Notes under the pieces: model-generated
The model's input: only the letters and a program-made list of their open reading frames with translations
Told to the model about the DNA's origin: nothing
Databases searched by the model: none
From: Janthinobacterium sp. TND4EL3
Lineage (GTDB): Bacteria; Pseudomonadota; Gammaproteobacteria; Burkholderiales; Burkholderiaceae_D
DNA: 64,000 nt
Assembly: GCF_900156175.1 (NCBI RefSeq)
Contig: NZ_FTMV01000002.1
Location: 434,001 to 498,000, forward strand
Direction: 5' to 3'
Made by a program: the position numbers and the translations under genes
Shown here: positions 55,770 to 63,991 of the stretch, piece by piece
Position numbering within the stretch: the first letter of the stretch is position 1
How the letters are laid out: each line of letters begins with the position of its first letter

Positions 55770-57133
55770 CTGGCTCTTTTCAATGCGGGGGCGCTGGCGA
55801 CGAGTTCGCCGCGCAGGGTGTAGGAATGGCTTTCGGTGATGCGCACGTCGACCAGCTGGCCGACCAGCTGCAGCGCGTCCGGGCCGGCGTCGAAATTGAC
55901 CACGCGGTTGTTTTCCGTGCGGCCTTGCAGTTCGCTGTCGTCTGTATCTTTTTTCGAGCGGCCTTCGACGAGGATGGTTTGCACCGTGCCCACCATGGCC
56001 AGGCTGTACTTGCGCGTGTTGGCGTCGATGGCCGCCTGCAGTTGTTGCAAGCGAGCAAGTTTTACGTCATGCGGCGTGTCGTCTTCCAGGCTGGCCGCCG
56101 GCGTGCCGGGGCGCTTGCTGAAGATGAAGCTGTAGCTGTTGTCGAAGCCGACGTCGGCGATCAGTTTCATCATGGCGTCGAAATCGGCCTGCGTCTCGCC
56201 GGGAAAACCGACGATGAAGTCGGACGAAATGGCCATGTTCGGGCGCACGGCGCGGATGCGCCGGATGATGGACTTGTATTCGAGGCCCGTGTAGCCGCGC
56301 TTCATGGCGCCGAGGATCTTGTCGGAACCGTGCTGCGCCGGCAGGTACAGGTGGTCGACCAGTTGCGGAATCTTCGCGTAGGCGTCGATCAGGCGCTGCG
56401 TGAATTCCTTCGGGTGGCTGGTGACGAAGCGCATGCGTTCGATGCCAGGGATATCGGCCACGTATTCGAGCAGCAGGGCGAAGTCGGCGATCTCTCCGCC
56501 TTCCATCGCGCCCCGGTAGGCGTTCACGTTTTGCCCCAGCAGGGTGATTTCCTTGACGCCCTGGGCGGCCAAGCCCGCCACTTCCGTCAGCACGTCCTCG
56601 AAGCGGCGCGACACTTCCTCGCCGCGCGTGTAGGGCACCACGCAGTAGCTGCAGTATTTGCTGCAGCCTTCCATGATGGAAACAAATGCCGAGGCGCCTT
56701 CCACCTTGGCCGGCGGCATGTGGTCGAATTTTTCGATTTCCGGGAAGCTGATATCCACTTGCGCATCGCCGCTGGCGCGGCGCAGTTCGATCATCTGCGG
56801 CAGGCGGTGCAGCGTTTGCGGGCCGAACACCATGTCGACATACGGCGCGCGCTTGACGATGGCGTCGCCTTCCTGCGAGGCCACGCAGCCGCCCACGCCG
56901 ATCAGGAGGTGCGGCTTGGCCAGTTTCAGCTCGCGCAGACGGCCCAGGTCGGAAAACACTTTTTCCTGCGCCTTTTCGCGCACGGAACAGGTATTGAGCA
57001 GGATCACATCGGCATCTTCCGGCGTGTCGGTGCGCACCAGGCCGTCGGAGGCGCCCAGCACGTCGGCCATCTTGTCCGAGTCGTACTCGTTCATCTGGCA
57101 GCCGAAGGTTTTAATGAATACTTTTTTCTGCAT
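55766..57133 (-). CDS. miaB: tRNA-2-methylthio-N6-dimethylallyladenosine synthase
   Basis: MiaB adds a methylthio group to i6A37 in tRNAs reading U-starting codons. The 455-residue radical SAM enzyme binds two 4Fe-4S clusters through C12, C49, C83 (N-terminal) and C157, C161, C164 (CxxxCxxC in CSKYCSYC). A C-terminal TRAM domain is near 385-450. The start [13 protein letters not shown] at 57133 matches the family; an ATG 33 bases earlier would only lengthen it. It heads the miaB-phoH-ybeY-DUF4259-corC-lnt run. Confidence 0.97.
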   Translation of the reverse strand: MQKKVFIKTFGCQMNEYDSDKMADVLGASDGLVRTDTPEDADVILLNTCSVREKAQEKVFSDLGRLRELKLAKPHLLIGVGGCVASQEGDAIVKRAPYVDMVFGPQTLHRLPQMIELRRASGDAQVDISFPEIEKFDHMPPAKVEGASAFVSIMEGCSKYCSYCVVPYTRGEEVSRRFEDVLTEVAGLAAQGVKEITLLGQNVNAYRGAMEGGEIADFALLLEYVADIPGIERMRFVTSHPKEFTQRLIDAYAKIPQLVDHLYLPAQHGSDKILGAMKRGYTGLEYKSIIRRIRAVRPNMAISSDFIVGFPGETQADFDAMMKLIADVGFDNSYSFIFSKRPGTPAASLEDDTPHDVKLARLQQLQAAIDANTRKYSLAMVGTVQTILVEGRSKKDTDDSELQGRTENNRVVNFDAGPDALQLVGQLVDVRITESHSYTLRGELVASAPALKRAS

Positions 57134-57780
57134 GGGGTCGGTGCTTATCGGTAAATGTGGCGGCAAATAAGTGGGACAAATTAGTGTGGCGGCAAATCAG
57201 CTGCTGGGGGGCTGCAGCGCTGGACGCTGCTCGGGCGGCGGGGCGGTGGATGACCGGCCGGGCGCCTGTGGCTGCCCGGTGGCAGGCTCGCTGCAAGTTC
57301 AGGCCATAGTTTAGCGTAAATCGCTCTTGCGGGCCATGTCGCTGCGGCCGTTTCAGTGCGGCATGGTCCTGCTGTCGATGTTCCTCCATGGCATTTATTG
57401 CTGTACGACACCATTGATTTGTAACAAGTTGCTGCAAAGCCTTGTGTGCGCCCGCAGGCATCCTAATGTGTTGAAATGGCATCGTTGCTAAGCCAACCAG
57501 CAGCTTGATTGATATTTAACAATCAGGAAGGTTGCGCAAGCCGCGAATGCTGCCTGTTTGGGCTAGTATATTGCCTTATATGCAATTCATTTTATCGGGT
57601 TGCAGATGCTTTTACTTACGCGGCAAGCTGTGCACGTTGCTTGGCCGTGGCTGTGCGAGTCCCGTGCAGGCGGCGCGATAGAAGGAGAGAGGCTGATGGT
57701 TTTCGAAATACTTAAACACTCTAAGCCAGCCTTAAGTTCGTATCGGCATTCTTTCAACATTCACCAGACGAGGAAAAATC
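57134..57780. other. Long intergenic region upstream of miaB and the HTH-like gene
   Basis: No convincing gene appears in these 647 bp on either strand; the open frames there are short and lack homology or ribosome-binding sites. It should contain the divergent promoters of miaB and of the HTH-like gene. The second half (57500-57780) is AT-richer, with GGGCTAGTATATTGCCTTATATGC near 57558 that could hold -10 hexamers. Direct repeats next to the miaB start are listed separately. A non-coding RNA is possible but nothing proves it. Confidence 0.5.
57156..57197. repeat. Two direct copies of TGTGGCGGCAAAT
   Basis: The 13-mer is identical at 57156-57168 and 57185-57197, 29 bp apart, within 65 bp of the miaB start (upstream on its strand). 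This could be a small duplication or a protein-binding site. Confidence 0.5.
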
Positions 57781-58107
57781 ATGGCACATCATGCATTAGC
57801 ATCGCAAGAAAGTTACAACCCTAACCACCTGCTCGATATTCTGCTGAGTAAGATGCAGCTGAAGAATGATGCAGCCCTGTCGCGCCTGCTCGAAGTGGCG
57901 CCACCGGTCATCAGCAAGATCCGCCATCACCGTTTGCCGGTCGGCGCCTCACTGCTGATCCGCATGCACGAAGTGACGGGCATGAGCATCCGTGACCTGC
58001 GCGACCTGATGGGCGACCGCCGCACCAAGTACCGTTTGTCCGATGCCCAGGGCCGTCCAAAAGCAGAAGACCGCGGCGATGCGCAAGAGTCGAATTACGC
58101 GCACTGA
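57781..58107 (+). CDS. Small helix-turn-helix-like protein
   Basis: In this 108-residue protein the segment LKNDAALSRLLEVAPPVISKIRHHRLPV (about 26-52) reads as helix-turn-helix of the XRE/Cro type: ALSRLLEV, turn, PVISKIRHHRL, then a helix LLIRMHEVTGMSIRDLRDLMG. A charged C-terminal tail follows. It probably binds DNA, but the target and partners are unknown. GAGG lies ahead of the ATG. It stands alone behind the 647-bp spacer, and a hairpin closes its transcript at 58202. Confidence 0.75.
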   Translation: MAHHALASQESYNPNHLLDILLSKMQLKNDAALSRLLEVAPPVISKIRHHRLPVGASLLIRMHEVTGMSIRDLRDLMGDRRTKYRLSDAQGRPKAEDRGDAQESNYAH

Positions 58108-58201
58108 TGTGGCGGTTGTGCGCTGACTGTGCCGCTTGCGTAGCTGCTGGCGGCAACAGGCTGGCGTGGACCGGGCAAGATGGACCGATGGCAGTACCCA
58201 T

Positions 58202-58230
58202 AACGGCTTTCGCCCCAGGCGAGGGCCGTT
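58202..58230. terminator. Two-part hairpin between convergent genes
   Basis: AACGGC pairs with GCCGTT, with an inner TCGCC/GGCGA stem and a 3-base loop, in the 158-bp gap between the HTH-like gene and the HDOD gene. On the plus strand a TGCGTTT tract follows. It could terminate both convergent transcripts. Confidence 0.5.
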
Positions 58231-58265
58231 TGCGTTTGGAATTCTGCCTGCCGAGCCCGCCTGAA

Positions 58266-59111
58266 TCAGCTCAATAATGCCGTGGTGATTTCATCGTAGC
58301 GCAGTTCGATTTCGCGGAACAGTTGCAGATACGTGTCCTCGCCCAGGCCCAGCGCATCCCACGCCACCGGCGACACGCGCGGCACCATGTCGTCGCCCGC
58401 CTGCGCCAGGTCGAGCGCGCAGACAATCGCATTGGCCACGTGGATGAGTGCCGCCAAGAAACCCGCTCCTGGCACTTCCGGTTGCAGATAGTTGCCGATG
58501 GCCAGGCGCATGGTGTCGGAAAAATTCCAGTGTTCGGCCAGGGCCACGCCCGCCTGCACGTGGTCCACGCCCAGCACGGCTTGTTCCGCCTCGAGCAGGG
58601 TGCAGTCCTGCGCCGCCTGGTGCGCGATGACCTGGGCATAGTGTGCCGGGAAGCTGCTGACCAGCACCAGGCGGCCTATGTTGTGCAGCAAGCCGGCCGT
58701 AAACGCGTAGTCCTGGTTGAAGCGGATCTGCCGCGCCAGCACCTTGGCGCAGGCGGCCGTCGCCACCGAGTGGCGCCAGAAAGCCTTGTCGTCGAAGCCG
58801 GGGCAGCGTCCTTCGGGGAAGCAGCCCGTGATGGCGGCCGAGGTAATCAGGCTGCGCGTGGTCTGGAAGCCCAGGTAAGTGATCGCCTGCTGGATGGTGG
58901 TGGCCTTCACTTGCAGGCCATAGTGGGATGAGTTGGCCAGGCGCAGGTTTTTTGCCGTCAGCGCCTGGTCATACGAGACTTTCTTCGCCAGCACGGAAAT
59001 ATCGACGTCTTCCTGGTCTATGCTGTTCAGTAATTCCATGACGACGGCGGGCAGCGATGGCAGGTCATCGAGGTGGGCGACGATATCGTCGAGCGTCAGC
59101 TGGCTGCTCAT
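58266..59111 (-). CDS. HDOD-domain signalling protein
   Basis: This 281-residue protein is an almost complete HDOD domain: LPSLPAVVMELLNSIDQEDVDISVLAKKV, LTAKNLRLANSSHYG, TYLGFQTTRSLITSAAI, then FTAGLLHNIGRLVL and VLGVDHVQAGVALAEHWNF. The metal-binding HD pair of true HD hydrolases is not evident. HDOD proteins act in regulatory complexes linked to c-di-GMP and motility in related bacteria, usually without catalysis. Its ATG overlaps the stop of the small gene upstream (ATGA), so the two are co-translated. Confidence 0.9.
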   Translation of the reverse strand: MSSQLTLDDIVAHLDDLPSLPAVVMELLNSIDQEDVDISVLAKKVSYDQALTAKNLRLANSSHYGLQVKATTIQQAITYLGFQTTRSLITSAAITGCFPEGRCPGFDDKAFWRHSVATAACAKVLARQIRFNQDYAFTAGLLHNIGRLVLVSSFPAHYAQVIAHQAAQDCTLLEAEQAVLGVDHVQAGVALAEHWNFSDTMRLAIGNYLQPEVPGAGFLAALIHVANAIVCALDLAQAGDDMVPRVSPVAWDALGLGEDTYLQLFREIELRYDEITTALLS

Positions 59112-59446
59112 GCTGCCTCCTCCGAGCCCAGGCGGTATGCCGAGACATAACTGCGCAGCAGGGTGGTGGCCACGTCGGTGGGGTCATCGGGGTCATTCTT
59201 GCGGAACAGATAATCGAGCCGCTCGCGATACGCCGCCTGCTGCGCGGCGATTTCTTCCGGCGACGGTGGCGGTGCCTGGATCGGCAGCATGGCGATGCCG
59301 TGGCGCGGCATCAGCGCGAGCATGTTTTCCGTCAGTACCGCGCCTTGCGGCAACAGCACTTGTCCATGCGCATCGAGCAAGACGTCCGACAAAATCATGC
59401 CGGGACGAACCTGTTCCAGGGGTAGATGTTGATGCGTGACCGCCAT
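59108..59446 (-). CDS. Small protein resembling HD-GYP N-terminal regions
   Basis: This 112-residue protein begins with the pattern VRPGMILSDVLLDAHGQVLLPQGAVLTENMLALMPRHGI (key turns PGM, DxxG, LLPxG and GI), which matches the segment that precedes HD domains in many c-di-GMP phosphodiesterases. Here it stands alone, followed by a Pro-rich and Glu/Ala helix. The start has an AGGAG site (TAAGGAGTCGTCATGG). It is coupled to the HDOD gene; both may form one complex. The region upstream is shared with the divergent kinase. Confidence 0.72.
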   Translation of the reverse strand: MAVTHQHLPLEQVRPGMILSDVLLDAHGQVLLPQGAVLTENMLALMPRHGIAMLPIQAPPPSPEEIAAQQAAYRERLDYLFRKNDPDDPTDVATTLLRSYVSAYRLGSEEAA

Positions 59447-59648
59447 GACGACTCCTTAGATGATTGCGGGATATTACCATTGCCATCGCGCAATGTCTCA
59501 ACCTGCATCAAAGTCCCTATCGAAATCGGGGATGCTGTAAATCTTGCCAATAAGCATGTCATACCGTACATTTGATTCAGGCCGTTGCATTGCTGCCTTC
59601 TCTGCGCCCGCGCCGCGGGCCGGCGGCCGGTCCCGGGAGCGTTGATTG

Positions 59649-61226
59649 ATGGTGAGTATCCAAGTCCGGCTGACTTTGCTTTTTGTCGTGATCGTCACTT
59701 TGGTGCTGGGCATTTCCGGCAGCTATACCCAATATACATTGAGCCAGGAACTGGAATCGGGCAGCGCGCGCCTGCGCAGCGGCGTGCTGACGCGCCTGCA
59801 GACGAGCCTGCCTTCGGCCCTGTGGGACCTCGATAAATCCAAGGTCGACAGCATCGTCGCGGCCGAAATGCTGCCGCCGGAACTGGTCGGCATCCGCGTC
59901 TACGATGCTTCCGTTGGCCTGTTCGCGGGGGAGGTGCGCGACGCCTCCGGCACCCTGGTGCCGCTCGAAGCGGACGTGGCCATGGGCGGCACGCCCGTCG
60001 AGGCGCCGCTCGTGTTCCGTGACGCCGTGGCGGCCGCTACCGGCGGCAAGCCCGTGATCGTGGGCAAGGTCATCGTCAATTTCAGCCGCGAACAGATCGA
60101 TGCGGCCCTGCGCAGCGAAGTGCGGCGCAAGGTGGTGGAAGTTTTGCTGCTTGACATCATTCTCGTGGGTGCGCTGGCGCTGAGCCTGCGCATCGTCTTT
60201 GACCCGCTGAAACAGTTGCGCGACGGTTTGTTCGACCTGGCCACGCGCGGCAGCGACGACGTCGAAGAGTTGCCGGAAAACCGCCGCGATGAACTGGGTG
60301 ACGTGATCCGTGGCTTCAACGCCGTGCAGCGCAAGCTCAAGTCCATCATCGCCGGCATCCGTCAGGCGGAAGACGTGGCGCGCCGCTCGCAGCAGGAGAC
60401 GGCGCAGGCGATGGACGACTTGCGCCGCACGCAGGAGTCGCTGCTGCAATCGGAACGGCTGGCTTCGCTGGGCAGTCTGGTGGCCGGCGTCGCGCATGAA
60501 ATCAATACCCCGGTCGGCATTGCGCTGACCAGCGCCTCGGTGCTGAAGGAAGCCACGGACGCCATCAGCGCGGCCGTGGCGGGCGGCGCCGTGAAGAAAA
60601 CCGACATCGTGCGCTACCTGGAGACGGCCGGCGAGAGTGCGCGGCTGATCATGAACAATGCCTACCGCGCTGCACACCTGATCCACAGCTTCAAGCAGAT
60701 CGCCGTCGACCAGGTCAGCGAGGCGCGCCGGCTGTTCGAATTGCGCGATTATATTGGCGAAGTGATTTCCAGCCTGCAGCCTACCCTGAAAAAGACGCGC
60801 ATCGCCATCGACATCGATTGCCCGCCGGACATCATGCTCGATAGCTACCCTGGCGCCCTGGCGCAGGTGCTGACCAACCTGGTGCTCAACTGCGTCGAGC
60901 ACGCCTTCGACGCGGATACGGCCGGCAACATCCATATCGGCGTGCGCTGCGACCGCGACTGGATTGAAATGCAGGTGCGCGACAATGGCCGCGGCATCGC
61001 GCCGGACATGCTCGACCGCGTATTCGACCCATTCGTCACCACGCGCCGGGGCCAGGGCGGCACGGGACTGGGCCTCAATATCGTATTCAACTTGATTGCC
61101 AAGCAGTTTGGCGGCACCATCACGGTCAGCAGCACGCTGGGGCAGGGCGCGACGTTCCTGTTGCGCCTGCCCCGCGTGACGCCGCTGCCGGATGGCGCCC
61201 TCGTTGCGCCTGCCGGCCAGGCATAG
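59649..61226 (+). CDS. Membrane sensor histidine kinase, orphan
   Basis: In this 526-residue protein an N-terminal helix (about 5-25) and a second near 160-180 flank a periplasmic sensor of about 135 residues with no recognisable fold. A HAMP-like linker follows (DPLKQLRDGLFDLATRG), then a coiled part. The HisKA phospho-acceptor is H283 in VAHEINTPVGIAL, and the ATPase has NLVLNCVEHAFD, DNGRGIAPDML and GGTGLGLNIVFNL. No response regulator is adjacent. The start is the ATG at 59649 with GGGAG upstream. Confidence 0.9.
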   Translation: MVSIQVRLTLLFVVIVTLVLGISGSYTQYTLSQELESGSARLRSGVLTRLQTSLPSALWDLDKSKVDSIVAAEMLPPELVGIRVYDASVGLFAGEVRDASGTLVPLEADVAMGGTPVEAPLVFRDAVAAATGGKPVIVGKVIVNFSREQIDAALRSEVRRKVVEVLLLDIILVGALALSLRIVFDPLKQLRDGLFDLATRGSDDVEELPENRRDELGDVIRGFNAVQRKLKSIIAGIRQAEDVARRSQQETAQAMDDLRRTQESLLQSERLASLGSLVAGVAHEINTPVGIALTSASVLKEATDAISAAVAGGAVKKTDIVRYLETAGESARLIMNNAYRAAHLIHSFKQIAVDQVSEARRLFELRDYIGEVISSLQPTLKKTRIAIDIDCPPDIMLDSYPGALAQVLTNLVLNCVEHAFDADTAGNIHIGVRCDRDWIEMQVRDNGRGIAPDMLDRVFDPFVTTRRGQGGTGLGLNIVFNLIAKQFGGTITVSSTLGQGATFLLRLPRVTPLPDGALVAPAGQA

Positions 61227-61240
61227 GCGAGGAGAAAACC

Positions 61241-61810
61241 ATGGCAAACGTAGCAAACACACAGCAAGTGGCGTTCTTGCGTGGCATCAATGTCGGCCGC
61301 GCCAAGCGCGTGGCCATGGCCGACCTGCGCAAGCTGCTGGGCGACCTGGGTTTTGCGGAGGTTCGCACCGTACTCAACAGTGGCAATGTGGTGTTTGACG
61401 CGGGCCAGGTAGCGCCGGCCGAGGCCGCAGTCCGTATCGAGGAAGCCCTGGTGCTCAAGCTGGGCGTGGCGGCGCGCGTGACGGTGCTGTCGGCCGCCCA
61501 GTTTGCCGAGCTGATCGCGCAAAATACGCTGGCGCCGGCGGCCGATGCGGCCCGTCTGCTGGCGCTGGTGCTGAACAATCCGGCCGATGTCCAGCGACTG
61601 GTGCCGTTGCTGCAGCAATCCTGGCAGCCGGAAGCGCTGGCCCTGGGACAATGGGCGGCGTATGCCTGGTGTCCCGACGGCGTGCTGGCCAGCAAGGTGC
61701 TGGCGGCCCTGGGTGCCATGCTGGGCGATGGCGTCACGTCGCGCAACTGGGCCACCATGCATAAATTAAAATTGTTGCTGGATGGGCCAGAGGGAGCCGC
61801 AAACGCATGA
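61241..61810 (+). CDS. DUF1697 protein
   Basis: This 189-residue protein starts with VAFLRGINVGRAKRVAMADLRKLLGDLGF and TVLNSGNVVF, the hallmark of DUF1697. The function of the family is unknown; the fold is predicted to be alpha/beta with no obvious catalytic motif. It follows the kinase by 14 bp. Three genes on this strand (DUF1697, DUF3224, membrane protein) are tightly packed up to the terminator at 62409. Confidence 0.92.
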   Translation: MANVANTQQVAFLRGINVGRAKRVAMADLRKLLGDLGFAEVRTVLNSGNVVFDAGQVAPAEAAVRIEEALVLKLGVAARVTVLSAAQFAELIAQNTLAPAADAARLLALVLNNPADVQRLVPLLQQSWQPEALALGQWAAYAWCPDGVLASKVLAALGAMLGDGVTSRNWATMHKLKLLLDGPEGAANA

Positions 61811-61823
61811 GCAAGGAGGAATG

Positions 61824-62225
61824 ATGCCGCAAATTACAGGGGAATTCGCAGTCACCATGGCGCCCGAAAGCCTGTCGGTCATGACCGCGCAGTCGGGACT
61901 GGGTCGCATGTCGCTCGACAAGCGCTACCGCGGCGCGCTCGAGGCCAGCGCGCAGGGCGAGATGCTCAGCGTGCGCGCCGGCGTGGCCGGCTCAGCCGGC
62001 TATGTGGCGCTGGAGCGCGTCGAGGGCACGCTCGATGGCCGCCAGGGCAGCTTTTATCTGCAGCATAGCGGCAGCATGGCGCGCGGCACGCCCAGCCTGT
62101 CGCTCACCGTGGTGCCCGACACGGGCACGGGCCAGCTGCAGGGCTTGCATGGCAGCATGGCCATCCGCATCGAAGGCGGCAAGCATTATTATGATTTCAC
62201 CTACGACATTGCTGAGGAGCCATGA
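61824..62225 (+). CDS. DUF3224 protein
   Basis: This 133-residue protein is predicted to be a beta-barrel-like small domain of unknown function. It has the DUF3224 pattern: ITGEFAVTMAPE, LDKRYRGALEASAQGEML, GYVALERVEGTLDGRQGSF and a C-terminal GLHGSMAIRIEGGKHYYDFTYDI. AAGGAGG lies just upstream; two ATGs are adjacent, at 61821 and 61824, and the second has better spacing. The stop overlaps the next small gene as ATGA. Confidence 0.9.
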   Translation: MPQITGEFAVTMAPESLSVMTAQSGLGRMSLDKRYRGALEASAQGEMLSVRAGVAGSAGYVALERVEGTLDGRQGSFYLQHSGSMARGTPSLSLTVVPDTGTGQLQGLHGSMAIRIEGGKHYYDFTYDIAEEP

Positions 62226-62401
62226 ACTGGGACATCGTCAAGGGCGTGCTGATCGTGCTCGTCGCCATCAGCGTCGTGATGACTGCCTTCGTGCTGATTT
62301 CTGCATCCGGCCCCGACAAGGCGGCCTGCATCGCGCGCGCGCTGAAGGCGCGTATGCCAGTGGGCAATATTGAACGGGTTTGCCGCCTGACGGAAAAGTA
62401 A
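62222..62401 (+). CDS. Small single-pass membrane protein
   Basis: This 59-residue protein starts at an ATG overlapping the DUF3224 stop. It has one hydrophobic helix (VLIVLVAISVVMTAFVLIS, about 9-27) followed by a short Lys/Arg- and Cys-containing tail (AACIARALKARM... VCRLTEK). It is the last gene before a strong terminator. I do not recognise a family; the coupling with DUF3224 suggests it is real. Confidence 0.65.
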   Translation: MNWDIVKGVLIVLVAISVVMTAFVLISASGPDKAACIARALKARMPVGNIERVCRLTEK

Positions 62402-62408
62402 GCAGTAA

Positions 62409-62437
62409 AAAAAATTCCGCACGAGGCGGAATTTTTT
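62409..62437. terminator. Strong bidirectional intrinsic terminator
   Basis: AAAAAATTCCGC and GCGGAATTTTTT form a perfect 12-bp inverted repeat with a 5-base loop (ACGAG), ending in T runs on both strands. It closes the kinase/DUF operon on the plus strand and the PEP-CTERM gene on the minus strand. Confidence 0.9.
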
Positions 62438-62472
62438 CAGCAGGGCAAGGGCAGGGCGCCGCTGGGAAGGCA

Positions 62473-62871
62473 TTACCCGTCGAATTTTTCCTGTTTTTCA
62501 CCATGCACGCTCAATGCCAGCAAGCCCAGGCCGACCAGCAACATCGAATACATGCTCGCTTCCGGCACGGCTGCCGGTACGTTGTTCTGTTGCGCGGGAA
62601 CTGATGCGCCAGCCTTGGCAGGCGCCAAGGTGGCATGGCGCGCGTTGCTCCAAGGCGGAGTGGCTTGCGCGGGGCTGGTATCGGCCAGCAGGCGCGTGTA
62701 CGGCACGTCCGGTGTTTCCCAGCCTGGGTTGTTGTTCAGGCTGATGCTTTCGTCGATCGCAAGGTGTGCGTCCGCGTCTGGCAGCTTCTCCGTCTCGCTC
62801 ACTGCCGCCGTACTCCATGCACTGGCCGACAGCGCCAGCATGGCCACGCATAGCGGCTGAAATATCTTCAT
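62473..62871 (-). CDS. PEP-CTERM-type exported protein
   Basis: This 132-residue protein has an N-terminal signal peptide (FQPLCVAMLALSASAWSTAA, about 4-23) and a low-complexity acidic and Pro/Ala-rich middle. The C-terminus has VPEASMYSMLLVGLGLLAL, a PEP-CTERM sorting signal (PEP-like motif, then a hydrophobic helix), but the usual final Arg cluster is replaced by VHGEKQEK. Such proteins are handled by an exosortase and linked to exopolysaccharide in related bacteria. The start at ATG 62871 is preferred because it gives the signal peptide; longer in-frame starts do not. Confidence 0.85.
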   Translation of the reverse strand: MKIFQPLCVAMLALSASAWSTAAVSETEKLPDADAHLAIDESISLNNNPGWETPDVPYTRLLADTSPAQATPPWSNARHATLAPAKAGASVPAQQNNVPAAVPEASMYSMLLVGLGLLALSVHGEKQEKFDG

Positions 62872-63204
62872 CTTGATCTCCGTGTGTTCACCGTGTGGCG
62901 CCGCCGAAACCGGCTGGCGCATGGACGGACAATTCGCCTGTACGGGGGCGTATTCTGATTTTTCTGATGACTTCTTATTACAGCACAAACGATGGCAATT
63001 TTGGTATGTATATTTGCTATTAATTACGAATATTTGTCATTTTGATAGTGCGGGCGCTATCGCTGCCGAGCGCTTCGCATGAGTACGCTATCGCGGCGAA
63101 AACACTGTTGTTTTTTTGTGCGAATCGCCAGCAAGAAAACAATATATTGATTAGTATATTGTTTATCGCATGATGATGCATAACCCAGCCTGTGGGAGGG
63201 CCAG
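62872..63204. other. Divergent promoter region between the PEP-CTERM gene and the ArsR-type repressor
   Basis: I see no gene in these 333 bp. The half next to the repressor is AT-rich and carries a perfect palindrome, listed separately. The middle (62990-63070) has T-rich stretches. The promoter for the minus-strand PEP-CTERM gene should lie near 62880-62960. Confidence 0.5.
63137..63164. promoter_or_regulatory. Perfect AT-rich palindrome, likely ArsR-type operator
   Basis: AAACAATATA and TATATTGTTT are perfect 10-bp arms around an 8-base spacer, 40 bp ahead of the repressor ATG, so over or next to its promoter. Such sites fit autoregulation by a BigR/SqrR-like repressor, which binds AT-rich inverted repeats. 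A GGGAGG ribosome-binding site follows at about 63194. Confidence 0.6.
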
Positions 63205-63558
63205 ATGGAGACAGTCGCAACACAACACGCCGAATACAACCTCGACGCCATGCGCGGATCGGCCTACAAGGCCAGCTCGCTGCTCAAGGCCATGGGCAAT
63301 GCCGACCGTTTGATGCTGCTATGCCAGCTATCGCAGGGCGAGCATTGCGTCAGCGACCTGGAGCAAAAAGTGGGCATCGGCCAGCCGACCCTGTCGCAGC
63401 AACTGGGCGTGCTGCGCGAAGAAATGCTGGTGGCCACGCGGCGCGATGGCAAGCAGATCTATTACCGTGTTGCCAGCGCGCCCGTGCTGGCCGTGCTGCA
63501 AGTGCTGTACGCGCAATTTTGCGCGCCGCGCCCCCCGTTCAACGACGAAGCCGACTGA
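63205..63558 (+). CDS. ArsR-family repressor, BigR/SqrR-like
   Basis: This winged-helix repressor of 117 residues has HTH helices in [26 protein letters not shown] and a wing in [15 protein letters not shown]. Three cysteines are present: C40, C48 and C106. C40 (MLLCQL) and C106 (AQFC) occupy the places of the cysteine pair that forms a tetrasulfide bridge in the persulfide sensors BigR and SqrR. The YeeE/YedE-type permease gene follows 7 bp later, also as in BigR operons. The gene probably represses itself and the permease until sulfide or persulfide rises. Confidence 0.85.
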   Translation: METVATQHAEYNLDAMRGSAYKASSLLKAMGNADRLMLLCQLSQGEHCVSDLEQKVGIGQPTLSQQLGVLREEMLVATRRDGKQIYYRVASAPVLAVLQVLYAQFCAPRPPFNDEAD

Positions 63559-63565
63559 GATTGCC

Positions 63566-63991
63566 ATGACGATTGCGTGGGAATACTTTACGCCGTTCGC
63601 CTCGCTGGCCGGCGGCATGCTGATCGGCCTGGCGGCTGCGCTATTGATCTTGTTCAATGGCCGCATCGCCGGCATCAGCGGCATACTTGGCGGCTTGCTG
63701 CGCCCGCACCAGGGTGACCTGGGCTGGCGCATCGCCTTTCTTGCCGGCCTGGTCGGCACGCCCCTGCTGTACCAGCTGTGGCAAGCCTTGCCGGCCGTGC
63801 AAGTCGACGCGGGCACCCCGGCGCTGATCGTGGCGGGCTTGCTGGTGGGCCTGGGCGTGCGCTATGGCGCCGGCTGCACCAGCGGCCACGGCGTGTGTGG
63901 CCTGTCGCGCCTGTCTCCCCGTTCGCTGGCTGCCACCATCGCCTTCATGGCGGCCGGTTTCCTCACCGTGTATCTGTTGCGCCATCTGTGA
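63566..63991 (+). CDS. YeeE/YedE-family sulfur-compound permease (DUF395)
   Basis: This is an inner-membrane protein of 141 residues with about four helices. The signature [21 protein letters not shown] carries C104 and C111, the cysteines thought to relay sulfur or thiosulfate. The start is at ATG 63566, 7 bp after the repressor stop. The protein is half-size compared with E. coli TsuA (YeeE); a partner half is expected just downstream. In BigR-type operons the two halves are usually separate genes, and the sequence ends right there. Confidence 0.87.
   Translation: MTIAWEYFTPFASLAGGMLIGLAAALLILFNGRIAGISGILGGLLRPHQGDLGWRIAFLAGLVGTPLLYQLWQALPAVQVDAGTPALIVAGLLVGLGVRYGAGCTSGHGVCGLSRLSPRSLAATIAFMAAGFLTVYLLRHL

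Noticed and set aside
57600..57824. Short plus-strand frames in the spacer before the HTH-like gene
   Set aside because: They overlap each other and the real start at 57781, lack ribosome-binding sites and have low-complexity translations. I treat the region as non-coding.
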